A stretch of DNA of 8,035 nt, taken from NCBI GenBank assembly GCA_025456165.1, contig JALOLI010000048.1:1-8035 (forward strand), given 5' to 3'. Both the position numbers and the translations under genes were made by a program. Every line of letters begins with the position of its first letter. Position 1 is the first letter of the stretch. Source of the DNA: Acidimicrobiia bacterium. Lineage in GTDB: Bacteria > Actinomycetota > Acidimicrobiia > UBA5794 > UBA11373. Positions 1 to 5,911 of the stretch are shown piece after piece. The notes under the pieces were generated by a model. That model searched no databases. It worked only from the letters and a program-made list of their open reading frames with translations, and had not been told where the DNA came from.

Positions 1-1
1 G

Positions 2-538
2 GACTTCATGGAGGCGGTGGGCCGATTGGTGCGCCTGATCCGCCGCCACCGGCCCGAGGTCATGACCGCCTACGACGCCTTCGGCGGCTACGGGCATCCC
101 GATCACATCCAGGTGCACCGGGTGGGGACCGCCGCCTTCTTCGGGGCGGCCGACGTGGGTCGTTTCCCCCTCGAGGAGGGCGAGGAGCCCTGGCAGCCGT
201 CGAAGCTGTACTGGGTCACCTGGCCCCGGGAGCGGACCCGGCAGCGGCGGCGCCTGGCCGCCGAGGCCGGGGAGATCCCCGCCGAGGAGGCCGAGATCGA
301 ACCCGACACCGGGACCATGGAAGAGCACATCTCCACCTACCTCGATGTGGCCCCCTGGTTCGATCGCAAGTGGTCGGCGATCCTGGCCCATCGCACCCAG
401 ATCGCCGAGACGGGATGGCTCCTCACCATCCCCGAGGACACCCGCCGCCGGGCTTTCAGCCGGGAGGCCTTCATCCGGGCCTTCTCGCGGGTGGAGTCCC
501 CGGCCGAGGCGCCCGACCTGTTCGCCGGGCTGCGCTGA
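2..538 (+). CDS. PIG-L family deacetylase, Mca/MshB-like (5' partial)
   Basis: This is the C-terminal part of a zinc-dependent LmbE/PIG-L N-deacetylase; the frame is open back to base 2, so the start lies outside the window. What is visible is the family's distal metal-site motif GHPDHIQVH, whose first His codon is at 95-97. The C-terminal pattern HRTQ ... FSRVESP ... DLFAGLR resembles mycothiol-conjugate amidase (Mca) and MshB. The N-terminal AHPDDE-type motif is missing only because the gene is cut. Enzymes of this family remove acetyl or acyl groups from GlcN-inositol or mycothiol conjugates in the cytoplasm. The stop is followed 23 bases later by the next gene, so the three genes to 1850 probably form one operon. 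The family is clear; the exact substrate (Mca, MshB or another) is inferred. Confidence 0.85.
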   Translation, partial: DFMEAVGRLVRLIRRHRPEVMTAYDAFGGYGHPDHIQVHRVGTAAFFGAADVGRFPLEEGEEPWQPSKLYWVTWPRERTRQRRRLAAEAGEIPAEEAEIEPDTGTMEEHISTYLDVAPWFDRKWSAILAHRTQIAETGWLLTIPEDTRRRAFSREAFIRAFSRVESPAEAPDLFAGLR

Positions 539-561
539 GGCCCGGGGGTACGATCCCCGCC

Positions 562-1041
562 GTGATCGACCCGTCCACCTTCGCCGTCGCCGGGGCGCCC
601 GTCCGCCGGGTGGAGCACGAGGTCACCGTGGCCGCCTCCCCGCAGGACGCCTGGGGGGCCTGGGTGGACCCGGGGCGGGTGGTCAACTTCCTGGGAGCGG
701 AAGCCCACATCGACCTGCGCATCGGCGGCCGCTACGAGATCCTCTTTCTGCGCGACGCCCCCGAGGGGCAGCGCGGGGCCGAGGGCTGCCGCCTGCTGGC
801 CTACCTGCCGGGGGAGATGCTGGCCTTCTCCTGGAACGCCCCGCCCCACCTCGCCGAGATTCGGCTCCTCCACACCTGGGTGGTGGTGACCTTTCGTGGC
901 CCGCCCGAGGGGCCGACCCGGGTGCGCCTGGTCCAGACCGGGTTCGGGGAGGGGCCGCTCTGGGACGAGGATGTGGCCTACTTCACCGCCGCCTGGAGTG
1001 GGGTGCTGGCCCGCTGCCGGGACTACCTCGGGGCGGCGTGA
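562..1041 (+). CDS. SRPBCC / AHSA1-domain protein
   Basis: A 159-aa protein starting at GTG 562, with a weak G-rich stretch (544-548) upstream. I chose this start because the homologous part begins at about residue 14 (RVEHEVTVAASPQDAW), while the longer frame back to 370 only shadows the deacetylase gene. The features are typical of AHSA1-like START-fold proteins: an N-terminal strand with SPQDAWGAWVDP, a central RIGGRYEI strand, a PGEMLAFSW motif near the middle and a C-terminal helix (W..VLARCRDYL). The fold forms a hydrophobic ligand cavity; members range from Hsp90 co-chaperone-like to lipid- or metabolite-binding proteins. There are no catalytic residues to assign. Its stop overlaps the next start by four bases, which suggests translational coupling with the methyltransferase. 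The ligand is unknown. Confidence 0.8.
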   Translation: MIDPSTFAVAGAPVRRVEHEVTVAASPQDAWGAWVDPGRVVNFLGAEAHIDLRIGGRYEILFLRDAPEGQRGAEGCRLLAYLPGEMLAFSWNAPPHLAEIRLLHTWVVVTFRGPPEGPTRVRLVQTGFGEGPLWDEDVAYFTAAWSGVLARCRDYLGAA

Positions 1042-1850
1042 GCGCCGCCGCCCGCTGGCGGGATTACCTGGAAGCCTGGGCCCTGCCGCCGGCCCTGCTG
1101 GCGGCGGTGCCCGAATCGCCCTACGGCTGGCCTGCCGACCTGTATAGACGGCGCCGGCAGGCCGAGGCCGGCGGCCCGCCGACTTCGACGATCCGCCGGG
1201 TGCTCGGTCTGCTCTCGCCGGGCGGGTCCGTCCTCGACGTCGGCGCCGGGACGGGGCGGGCGTCCCTGCCCTTCGCCGCCCGGGGATACCCGGTCACGGC
1301 GGTGGAGCGCAACCCGGGCATGGCCCAGGCGCTGCGGGAGGAGGCCGCCGCGATCGGGGGGAGCGTGCGGGTGGTCGAGGGCTCCTGGCCGGAAGCAGCC
1401 ACGGCGGCGGGGCGGCACGACCTCGTTCTGTGCGCTCACGTCGTCTACGACGTGCCAGACCTGGCGCCCTTCCTGCGGGCGTTGCAGGCGGCGGCGCGGG
1501 TGGGAGTGGTGATCGAGGCCGGCAACCGGCATCCCTGGGCGAACCTGATCCCTTACTACCGGGCGCTGCACGGCCTGGATTGCCCGGACGGCCCCACGGC
1601 CGATCTGCTGGCCGAGGTGGTGGCGGAGACGGTGGGGATGGAGCCGGAAGTGGAGCAGTGGATGAGCGCGGGCGGGATGCGATTCACCGATCTGCCGGAG
1701 CTGGTGGACTTCTACGGCCGGCGCCTGCTGGTCCCTGCGGCGCGAACGGCGGAAGTCGCCGACCTGCTGGCTCCCGATGTGGTCGAGCGGGACGGGTGGC
1801 TCAGCCTGGGCGGCGAGCAGGTGGCAGTGACCCTGTGGTGGCGGGTCTAG
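1038..1850 (+). CDS. Class I SAM-dependent methyltransferase
   Basis: A 270-aa protein starting at GTG 1038, which overlaps the stop of the preceding gene (GTGA). The glycine-rich SAM-binding motif I, VLDVGAGTG, is at residues 65-73. It is followed by the acidic end of strand 2 (VTAVERN) and a motif-IV-like segment (HDLVLCAHVVYDV), as in Rossmann-fold methyltransferases. The first 60 residues (WRDYLEAW ... YGWPADLY) and the C-terminal 100 residues are not diagnostic; they may supply the substrate pocket. The substrate cannot be told from sequence. The reading frame upstream of 1038 is antisense or shadow sequence in the neighbouring genes. The TAG stop at 1848-1850 is directly followed by the left end of the inserted element, so the gene is intact but has lost its natural 3' neighbour sequence. 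Confidence 0.85.
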   Translation: MSAAARWRDYLEAWALPPALLAAVPESPYGWPADLYRRRRQAEAGGPPTSTIRRVLGLLSPGGSVLDVGAGTGRASLPFAARGYPVTAVERNPGMAQALREEAAAIGGSVRVVEGSWPEAATAAGRHDLVLCAHVVYDVPDLAPFLRALQAAARVGVVIEAGNRHPWANLIPYYRALHGLDCPDGPTADLLAEVVAETVGMEPEVEQWMSAGGMRFTDLPELVDFYGRRLLVPAARTAEVADLLAPDVVERDGWLSLGGEQVAVTLWWRV

Positions 1851-1883
1851 GGAGGGCACGCTAGCCCAAGGGAGGGTGCGCTA
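1850..1883 (+). repeat. Two imperfect 14-bp direct repeats at the left junction
   Basis: GGGAGGGCACGCTA (1850-1863) and GGGAGGGTGCGCTA (1870-1883) differ at two positions and are spaced exactly 20 bp apart. The second copy contains most of the att core; the first lies in the chromosomal flank just after the methyltransferase stop. They may be recombinase-binding half-sites or a remnant of an earlier insertion. Confidence 0.6.
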
Positions 1884-1885
1884 AT
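1874..1885 (+). repeat. Candidate attL core (12-bp direct repeat, left copy)
   Basis: GGGTGCGCTAAT is identical to bases 5912-5923. It lies 8 bp before the recombinase start codon, the usual place for the attachment site of an integrase-borne element. The bases to either side differ between the two copies, as expected if crossover occurs inside the shared block. The full att sites of a serine recombinase would extend some 20 bp to each side. Confidence 0.65.
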
Positions 1886-1893
1886 GTTCCTGG

Positions 1894-3300
1894 ATGCGTC
1901 GGGCAGCGATCTACGCTCGTATCTCCTCCGACCCGTCTGGCGAGCGGTTGGGGGTGGGCCGTCAGATCGCTGACTGTGAACGTCGGGCCGCCGATCTTGG
2001 CTGGACTGTCTACGACACCTACGTGGACAACGACACGTCGGCGTGGTCGGGGAAGACCCGCCCGGAGTACCGGCGGCTGTGTGAGGACATCAAGGCGGGG
2101 GTGGTGGACGGCCTGGTGGTGTGGCATGCCGACCGGCTCCACCGTCACCCTCGGGAGTTGGAGGACTTCGTGGCCCTCTGTGACGCTGCCGGGGATGTGG
2201 CTATCCAAACGGTGACGGCGGGGGAGTTGGACTTGTCGGACTCGACCGGGCGGGCGGTGGCCCGCATACTGGGGGCCGTGGCCCGCAAGGAGTCTGACGA
2301 CAAGTCGGCCCGTATCCGGCGCAAGCACGCCGAGCTGGCAGCGGCGGGCAAGGTGGCCGGTGGTGGCACCCGACCCTTCGGCTATACCGCCGACCGGTTG
2401 CATGTGGTGGCTGATGAGGCGGCGCTGGTGAGGGAGGCGGCGCGTCGGGTGCTGGCGGGGGAGTCGCTGCGTTCGGTTTGCGCAGATCTCAACGAGAGGG
2501 GGGCGGCGACCTCGACGGGCGGGGCCTGGTCGGTTCAGTCCCTGGGCCGCATGCTGGGGTCGGCCCGCATCTCGGGGCGTCGGGAGCATCACGGCCAGGT
2601 GGTGGCCGACGCGGTGTGGCCGCCGATCATCCCGGCGGCCGACTCTGACCGCCTCCGGGCCCGTCTGGGCAGGGCGGCGGCGGCCGCCCCTGCGGGCCGG
2701 ACCGCCCGCCGGTACCTGCTCACCGGCGGCCTGCTCCGCTGCGGCCTGTGTGGCACGCCGATGGTGTCGCGTCCCCGGTCGGATGGCACCCGCCGCTACG
2801 TGTGCGCCCGTGGTCCTGGTTTCGGTGGCTGCGGCCGCATGGCCACCGTCGCCGAACCAGTAGAGGCCCTGGTGGCTGAGGCGGTGCTGCAGCGCCTGGA
2901 CACCCCCGAGTTGGCCGCGGCTCTGGCTGACGTCCGCCAAGCCGACGCCGAAGCCGACCAACTCCACGGCCAGGTCGCCGCCGATGACGCTCTCCTGGAC
3001 CAGCTCGCCGCTGATCTGGGCGCCCGCAGGATCAGTCACCGGGAGTGGATGGCCGCCCGTCAGCCCATCCAGACCCGCATCGACTCGGCCCGCCGCAGGC
3101 TGTCCCGCATCTCCCCAACCCAGGCCCTGGACGACTACGCCGGCCACTCGCAGGTGCTCCGGGACGCCTGGGCCGACCTGCCCCTCACCCGCCAGCAGGC
3201 CATAATCCGGCTCATCCTCGACCACGTGGTGGTCTCCCCGGCGGTGAAGGGCCGCAACACCTTCGACCTCAGCCGCTTCCACCCGGTCTGGCGGCTCTAG
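1894..3300 (+). CDS. Large serine recombinase (site-specific integrase)
   Basis: A 468-aa recombinase that would cut and rejoin DNA through a 5'-phosphoserine link. The N-terminal resolvase domain (about 1-140) has AIYARISSD with candidate nucleophile Ser11 and the conserved WHADRLHR (Asp80, Arg81, Arg84). A recombinase domain follows (about 150-265, including the RPFGY motif). Next come a zinc ribbon with Cys283, Cys286, Cys304 and Cys313, a coiled-coil-rich segment (about 325-400), and a C-terminal VVVSPAVKGRNTFD stretch typical of actinobacterial members. The length is normal for the family. ATG 1894 is the only possible start, because an in-frame TAA sits at 1882-1884. No good Shine-Dalgarno sequence is visible, so initiation may be weak or leaderless. 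The gene starts just inside the left repeat, so its upstream DNA changes when the element excises. Confidence 0.95.
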   Translation: MRRAAIYARISSDPSGERLGVGRQIADCERRAADLGWTVYDTYVDNDTSAWSGKTRPEYRRLCEDIKAGVVDGLVVWHADRLHRHPRELEDFVALCDAAGDVAIQTVTAGELDLSDSTGRAVARILGAVARKESDDKSARIRRKHAELAAAGKVAGGGTRPFGYTADRLHVVADEAALVREAARRVLAGESLRSVCADLNERGAATSTGGAWSVQSLGRMLGSARISGRREHHGQVVADAVWPPIIPAADSDRLRARLGRAAAAAPAGRTARRYLLTGGLLRCGLCGTPMVSRPRSDGTRRYVCARGPGFGGCGRMATVAEPVEALVAEAVLQRLDTPELAAALADVRQADAEADQLHGQVAADDALLDQLAADLGARRISHREWMAARQPIQTRIDSARRRLSRISPTQALDDYAGHSQVLRDAWADLPLTRQQAIIRLILDHVVVSPAVKGRNTFDLSRFHPVWRL

Positions 3301-3442
3301 CCCGCTCAGGCCTCCGACCCTCCCCAAGCAACGCCACCGCGGCGGTCACCGTTCCCTGGTCGGCTACCCCGAATGGCAGGCCCTGCTCGGCCGTGGTTGT
3401 CTCCACCCACGCCGTCACCTCGGCCGGAGGGGGGCTGTTCAT
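3269..3442 (-). CDS. Small ORF translationally coupled to Rep (57 aa, unknown)
   Basis: The ATG at 3442-3440 overlaps the Rep stop as ATGA, a classic arrangement for coupled translation, and the frame runs 57 codons. The first 42 residues look like a folded protein (EVTAWVETTTAEQGLPFGVAD, then a helix ending in LLGEG) and use G/C-rich third positions. The last 15 residues are Gly/Arg/Ala-rich and overlap the recombinase 3' end on the opposite strand by 32 bases. I do not recognise a domain. By position it could be a Rep accessory protein or a recombination directionality factor, but it lacks an evident helix-turn-helix. An in-frame ATG at 3448 is an alternative start. Confidence 0.5.
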   Translation of the reverse strand: MNSPPPAEVTAWVETTTAEQGLPFGVADQGTVTAAVALLGEGRRPERARAARPGGSG

Positions 3443-4167
3443 CGCCATTGCAGCCACACCGCCTGAGGACCCCGCCAGCCCTCCTGAGTCTCCGAACGCC
3501 ACACATAGTCGGGAGGGCCGCCCATCCGTTCGCAGGCCTCACCGACCACCTCCTCCTCGGTCGGAGCCCTGATCGGCTCGACCCGAGGTTGGAACCCCTG
3601 CGCCACGTCATAGCGGTTCAGACCCCCCGCCCCATCCATCCCCTTGCCCAGATACTTGGACAAGTACCGGGCCGCCACCCGGGCCTCTCCCCGCACCCCT
3701 GATCCCACCGGCAGCCCCTGGATCAGTTTGATGAACACGAACCCCCGACCCCACGCCTCCTCGATCAACCCCCGCCGCACGAACCGGCCCACCGCGAAAT
3801 GAAGATGGAAGCCGTGGCCGGTCTTGTGGAGTTCGGGCACCCACAGATAGGGGAACGGCTCGCCACCCAGGCCGACGCGCAGACCCCTGAAGAAGCCGGC
3901 CAGGTCGCTCCGCACCTGCCGGGGGTCATGCTCCCCCTCCCCCCGGTAGGTCAGCGTGCCGAACCGGTTCAACCCGTTCGCCGCGCAGTAACGGCGCACC
4001 TTGCCCCGCGCCCGCCGGGCCGCCTCCGCCAACGCCCGCCCCGGCTCCGGCACCCACACCCCGCCCGACCCCGGCCTCGGCCCGTCCAGACCGCGGAACG
4101 ACCCGCCAGCCTCACCCGCCTCCGGGTACAAGGCCAAACGCCATCGGGCGCTGATCGCACCACCCAC
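3439..4167 (-). CDS. rep: HUH-type rolling-circle replication initiator (Rep)
   Basis: A 242-aa protein carrying the three Rep motifs in order: motif 1 FGTLTY (residues 69-74), the metal-binding His-x-His of motif 2 in GFHLHFAV (His121, His123), and motif 3 YLSKYLGK (Tyr168, Tyr172, Lys175). Such enzymes nick one strand of the origin, stay covalently bound through tyrosine and prime rolling-circle replication. Two tyrosines three residues apart recall phiX174-type and plasmid two-tyrosine Reps. I prefer the GTG at 4167-4165: it lies about 10 nt from AGGAGGT (4184-4178), while the more upstream GTG at 4179 overlaps that Shine-Dalgarno sequence. No helicase domain follows, so a host helicase would be needed. 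The nick site and host range are not visible. A transposase-like HUH role is less likely because no subterminal hairpins flank the gene. Confidence 0.85.
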   Translation of the reverse strand: MGGAISARWRLALYPEAGEAGGSFRGLDGPRPGSGGVWVPEPGRALAEAARRARGKVRRYCAANGLNRFGTLTYRGEGEHDPRQVRSDLAGFFRGLRVGLGGEPFPYLWVPELHKTGHGFHLHFAVGRFVRRGLIEEAWGRGFVFIKLIQGLPVGSGVRGEARVAARYLSKYLGKGMDGAGGLNRYDVAQGFQPRVEPIRAPTEEEVVGEACERMGGPPDYVWRSETQEGWRGPQAVWLQWR

Positions 4168-4177
4168 CGTCTGACAC

Positions 4178-4184
4178 ACCTCCT
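4178..4184 (-). promoter_or_regulatory. Strong Shine-Dalgarno site of rep
   Basis: AGGAGGT on the - strand. It contains part of the first in-frame GTG, so it argues for the downstream GTG (4167) as the real start. It lies 9 nt after the terminator-like hairpin, so folding of that leader could affect both transcription and ribosome access. Confidence 0.7.
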
Positions 4185-4193
4185 AAGACACAA

Positions 4194-4222
4194 GAACCCG
4201 GACCCCCTGAGGGGCCGGGTTC
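4194..4222 (-). terminator. Terminator-like hairpin in the rep leader (possible attenuator)
   Basis: Arms GAACCCGG + CCCC pair with GGGG + CCGGGTTC (12 bp, one bulged base, 4-nt loop). Read on the - strand the stem is followed by TTGTGTCTT, a moderately U-rich run, and then the rep Shine-Dalgarno site. It could terminate the upstream transcript, or act as an attenuator deciding whether rep is transcribed, as known for some rolling-circle plasmids. Which of the two is inference. Confidence 0.65.
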
Positions 4223-4233
4223 CGCTACATCCT

Positions 4234-4252
4234 GGGTTGGCAAGGGCCACCC
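4234..4252 (-). other. Small hairpin upstream of the rep attenuator
   Basis: GGGTTGG (4234-4240) and CCACCC (4247-4252) can pair with one bulge around a 6-nt loop. On the - strand its CCAACCC arm is also complementary to the GGGTT of the downstream terminator stem, so the two folds could compete. Suggestive only. Confidence 0.3.
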
Positions 4253-4259
4253 ACAACGT

Positions 4260-4275
4260 ATCACACGCGTGTGAT
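4260..4275. promoter_or_regulatory. Perfect 16-bp palindrome (operator or origin candidate)
   Basis: ATCACACGCGTGTGAT is an uninterrupted dyad about 100 bp upstream of rep, in a noncoding stretch. Its form fits the binding site of a dimeric repressor, or a Rep-binding or nicking hairpin. No repressor gene is recognisable inside the element, so a host regulator, Rep itself or the coupled 57-aa protein are the candidates. Confidence 0.5.
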
Positions 4276-4382
4276 TCCTACCAGCCCCCTCCTCGACACC
4301 GCCGAACACCCCCTCGCCGGCAGCGCACCGCACTCCCCCCTGGACCGTTACGAGTTTCGTTGCATATGTTCAAGTCAAGCTC

Positions 4383-4419
4383 CCACCCCGGCTCGCAGCA
4401 CACTGTGCCCCCGGGGTGG
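4383..4419 (-). terminator. Nested inverted repeat after the membrane-protein gene
   Basis: Arms CCACCCCGG (4383-4391) and CCGGGGTGG (4411-4419) enclose a second inverted repeat GCACA-C-TGTGC (4398-4408). It starts about 34 nt downstream of the stop of the membrane-protein gene, so it may end that transcript, although no U-tract follows. Such nested stems also occur at rolling-circle origins. Confidence 0.4.
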
Positions 4420-4452
4420 CTGCCCTGCGACTGCGTCCCTGTCCGGTGACAG

Positions 4453-5172
4453 TCACCCGTCCAAGGCTCGAATAATCGCCCCACCGATCTCGACTAGGTC
4501 GTTCTCGCTGAACACGAACCTGAAGTCCTGCACCACGGCTTGCAGGTCGACTGTCACCAGTCGATTCCCCATGATCAGGGTCGTCATGATCGCTCCGGGC
4601 TTGGTGTACACGGCCACCTCGCCGCCTGGCACCGGCTTCGCCACAACCCACTCCTCAAGCTCAACAGTCTCTCCCTCGGGTATCAGATGGGTTCCCACCA
4701 GCATCATCTGTGTGTCGTTCACCTTGAGCCAGACGGACTGAATCTGCAGGTACGGCCCTGCCGCCGCGAAGACCTCGTCTGAGGACATCATCTTGAAGCC
4801 ACTCAGGCTCGGCACCTTCCCGATTGCCGCCCGCAGCTCGGGTGCCGCCGACACGGCATCCGCTGGCGCGGTCACCGTCTCCGAGAACCACGGCCACTCG
4901 AAGGGCAGAAGCCCCGCCTGGCGAACGGCGTCCAGGCTGGCTGACTCAGAACGGGTGTACTCCCTCTGCGGCGTCTGCGCAGCCTCCCCTGCGGCCGCCG
5001 CATACCCCGTGTCTGGGTATTCACCGGCTCCAACGTACTCGACGCTCTCGGGCTCAACGGGTGGACGCCGGAACCCTGACTGCACGGCGGCCGCTGCCAC
5101 TGCTGCGACGACGACCACGAACCCGCCGATGATGCAGGCGAGTACCGTAATGCGAGTCTTGTGAGTTCTCAT
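4453..5172 (-). CDS. Membrane-anchored extracytoplasmic protein of unknown function
   Basis: A 239-aa protein. A basic N-terminus (RTHKTR) precedes one long hydrophobic segment (about residues 8-31, Val/Ala-rich), predicting an N-in signal anchor. A low-complexity Pro/Glu/Ala/Tyr linker (about 34-70) follows, then a soluble outer domain of about 165 residues with strand-like repeats such as DTQMMLVGTHLIPEGE, EVAVYTKPG and NRLVTVDLQ. I do not recognise the domain; the alternating strands vaguely recall LolA-like or DUF4367-like folds, which is only a guess. GAGGAG lies 7 nt before the ATG, and the gene begins 12 bp after the preceding stop, so the two exported proteins are co-expressed. The stop codon lies inside a GGTGAC-A-GTCACC inverted repeat (4445-4457). 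It is less G/C-rich than the flanking chromosome. Confidence 0.75.
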   Translation of the reverse strand: MRTHKTRITVLACIIGGFVVVVAAVAAAAVQSGFRRPPVEPESVEYVGAGEYPDTGYAAAAGEAAQTPQREYTRSESASLDAVRQAGLLPFEWPWFSETVTAPADAVSAAPELRAAIGKVPSLSGFKMMSSDEVFAAAGPYLQIQSVWLKVNDTQMMLVGTHLIPEGETVELEEWVVAKPVPGGEVAVYTKPGAIMTTLIMGNRLVTVDLQAVVQDFRFVFSENDLVEIGGAIIRALDG

Positions 5173-5184
5173 TAGGCGTCTCCT

Positions 5185-5730
5185 CTAGCAGGCCGAGTAG
5201 CTCGGGCCCCACACCCAGAAGGCCACCTTCTCATCGTCGTCGCATTGCCGATCCACGTACCAATGCTGCGTGGGCGTGTACTTGTCGAATCTATCCAGTA
5301 CCCAGTCTGTTCGGTACACCTGGAAGTCCCCCTGCATGTACTGGTACCGGACCTCTGTCCGGTACTTCTCCCAGGTATCCGGTCCCACGATCCCGTCTTC
5401 TGTGATTCCCCACCGGTCCTGCATACACATCACGCCGTTCCTGGTGTTCGCTCCCCACCAGCCGTCCACCACCCCCGCCGAGCAGTTGCCATCGGATGAC
5501 TCGTTTGTGATGATCTGGATCCCCCGGACATACTCGCTCGCGGTGTTGCAGTTGTCGCTCACCCAGTAGTTGTCGTTCCAGAAGGAGTAGTCGGCCCACT
5601 CGTCGCCTGCGCAGCTGGCCGACGTCGCTGGTCCTGCCTGTCCCACCAGGGAGACGGCCGCAACCACCGTCAGCAGCATCAGCGTTCGGGCACGATGTCG
5701 CAGAAGGGGCCGAGCTTGTGTCTCAGGCAT
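5185..5730 (-). CDS. Secreted protein with peptidoglycan-binding-like domain
   Basis: A 181-aa protein. The N-terminus has a Sec-type signal peptide: basic RHRAR, hydrophobic core LMLLTVVAAVSLVG (about 17-30), and a likely cut after ATSA (residue 38). Residues about 66-123 match the PG_binding_1 pattern, with VDGWWGANTRNGVMCMQDRWG followed by DGIVGPDTW; this module usually grips peptidoglycan. The mature part has six cysteines (40, 61, 83, 102, 163, 181), an even number suited to disulfides outside the cell. The aromatic C-terminal part (about 124-181) is not recognised and carries no evident lytic motif. ATG 5730 is preceded by GGGGGTGATC (5743-5734), nearly a full anti-16S match; longer starts up to 5844 would lie upstream of the promoter. 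It is the first gene of a two-gene, possibly four-gene, - strand unit. Confidence 0.8.
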   Translation of the reverse strand: MPETQARPLLRHRARTLMLLTVVAAVSLVGQAGPATSASCAGDEWADYSFWNDNYWVSDNCNTASEYVRGIQIITNESSDGNCSAGVVDGWWGANTRNGVMCMQDRWGITEDGIVGPDTWEKYRTEVRYQYMQGDFQVYRTDWVLDRFDKYTPTQHWYVDRQCDDDEKVAFWVWGPSYSAC

Positions 5731-5733
5731 ACC

Positions 5734-5743
5734 GATCACCCCC
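5734..5743 (-). promoter_or_regulatory. Shine-Dalgarno site deciding the start of the secreted protein
   Basis: GGGGGTGATC matches the ideal GGAGGTGATC with one change. Its spacing selects ATG 5730 over ATG 5745 and GTG 5739, both of which overlap it. Confidence 0.6.
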
Positions 5744-5770
5744 ATCCTCGGTGCCGCACAACTCTCTCCT

Positions 5771-5799
5771 AGCGTACCCGGCCGCCCGCGCTGACGCAA
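5771..5799 (-). promoter_or_regulatory. Promoter of the exported-protein genes
   Basis: On the - strand, -35 TTGCGT (5799-5794), a 17-bp spacer and -10 TACGCT (5776-5771) fit an actinobacterial housekeeping promoter (TTGNNN, TANNNT). The expected start near 5764 gives a leader of about 35 nt before ATG 5730. Confidence 0.5.
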
Positions 5800-5911
5800 T
5801 GGCCCTGATTCCCGAGGACCTTTCCTCCGATAACATTCCCGCACTCTGGCTCAGGGTGCGGCGACGTCACCGGCGTCGGTGCGGCCCTTCAGGAGTCCTC
5901 CCGGGCTAAGG

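Noticed and set aside
345..1037. N-terminal extension of the methyltransferase frame
   Set aside because: This stretch is a Pro/Arg/Ser-rich shadow of the deacetylase and SRPBCC genes; the GTG at 1038 with a 4-bp overlap is the natural start.
1884..1973. ATG at 1884 with a good upstream GGAGGGT, 29 codons
   Set aside because: It runs out of frame with the recombinase and ends quickly; nothing supports it as a leader peptide beyond its position.
1861..3327. 488-codon open frame on the - strand
   Set aside because: It is the antisense shadow of the serine recombinase; its composition (Arg/His/Pro/Gly-rich) is not protein-like and the + strand frame has all family motifs.
5731..5844. Longer N-terminus for the secreted protein, starting at 5844
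   Set aside because: The added residues precede the signal peptide, and the likely promoter (5771-5799) and Shine-Dalgarno site lie inside this stretch.
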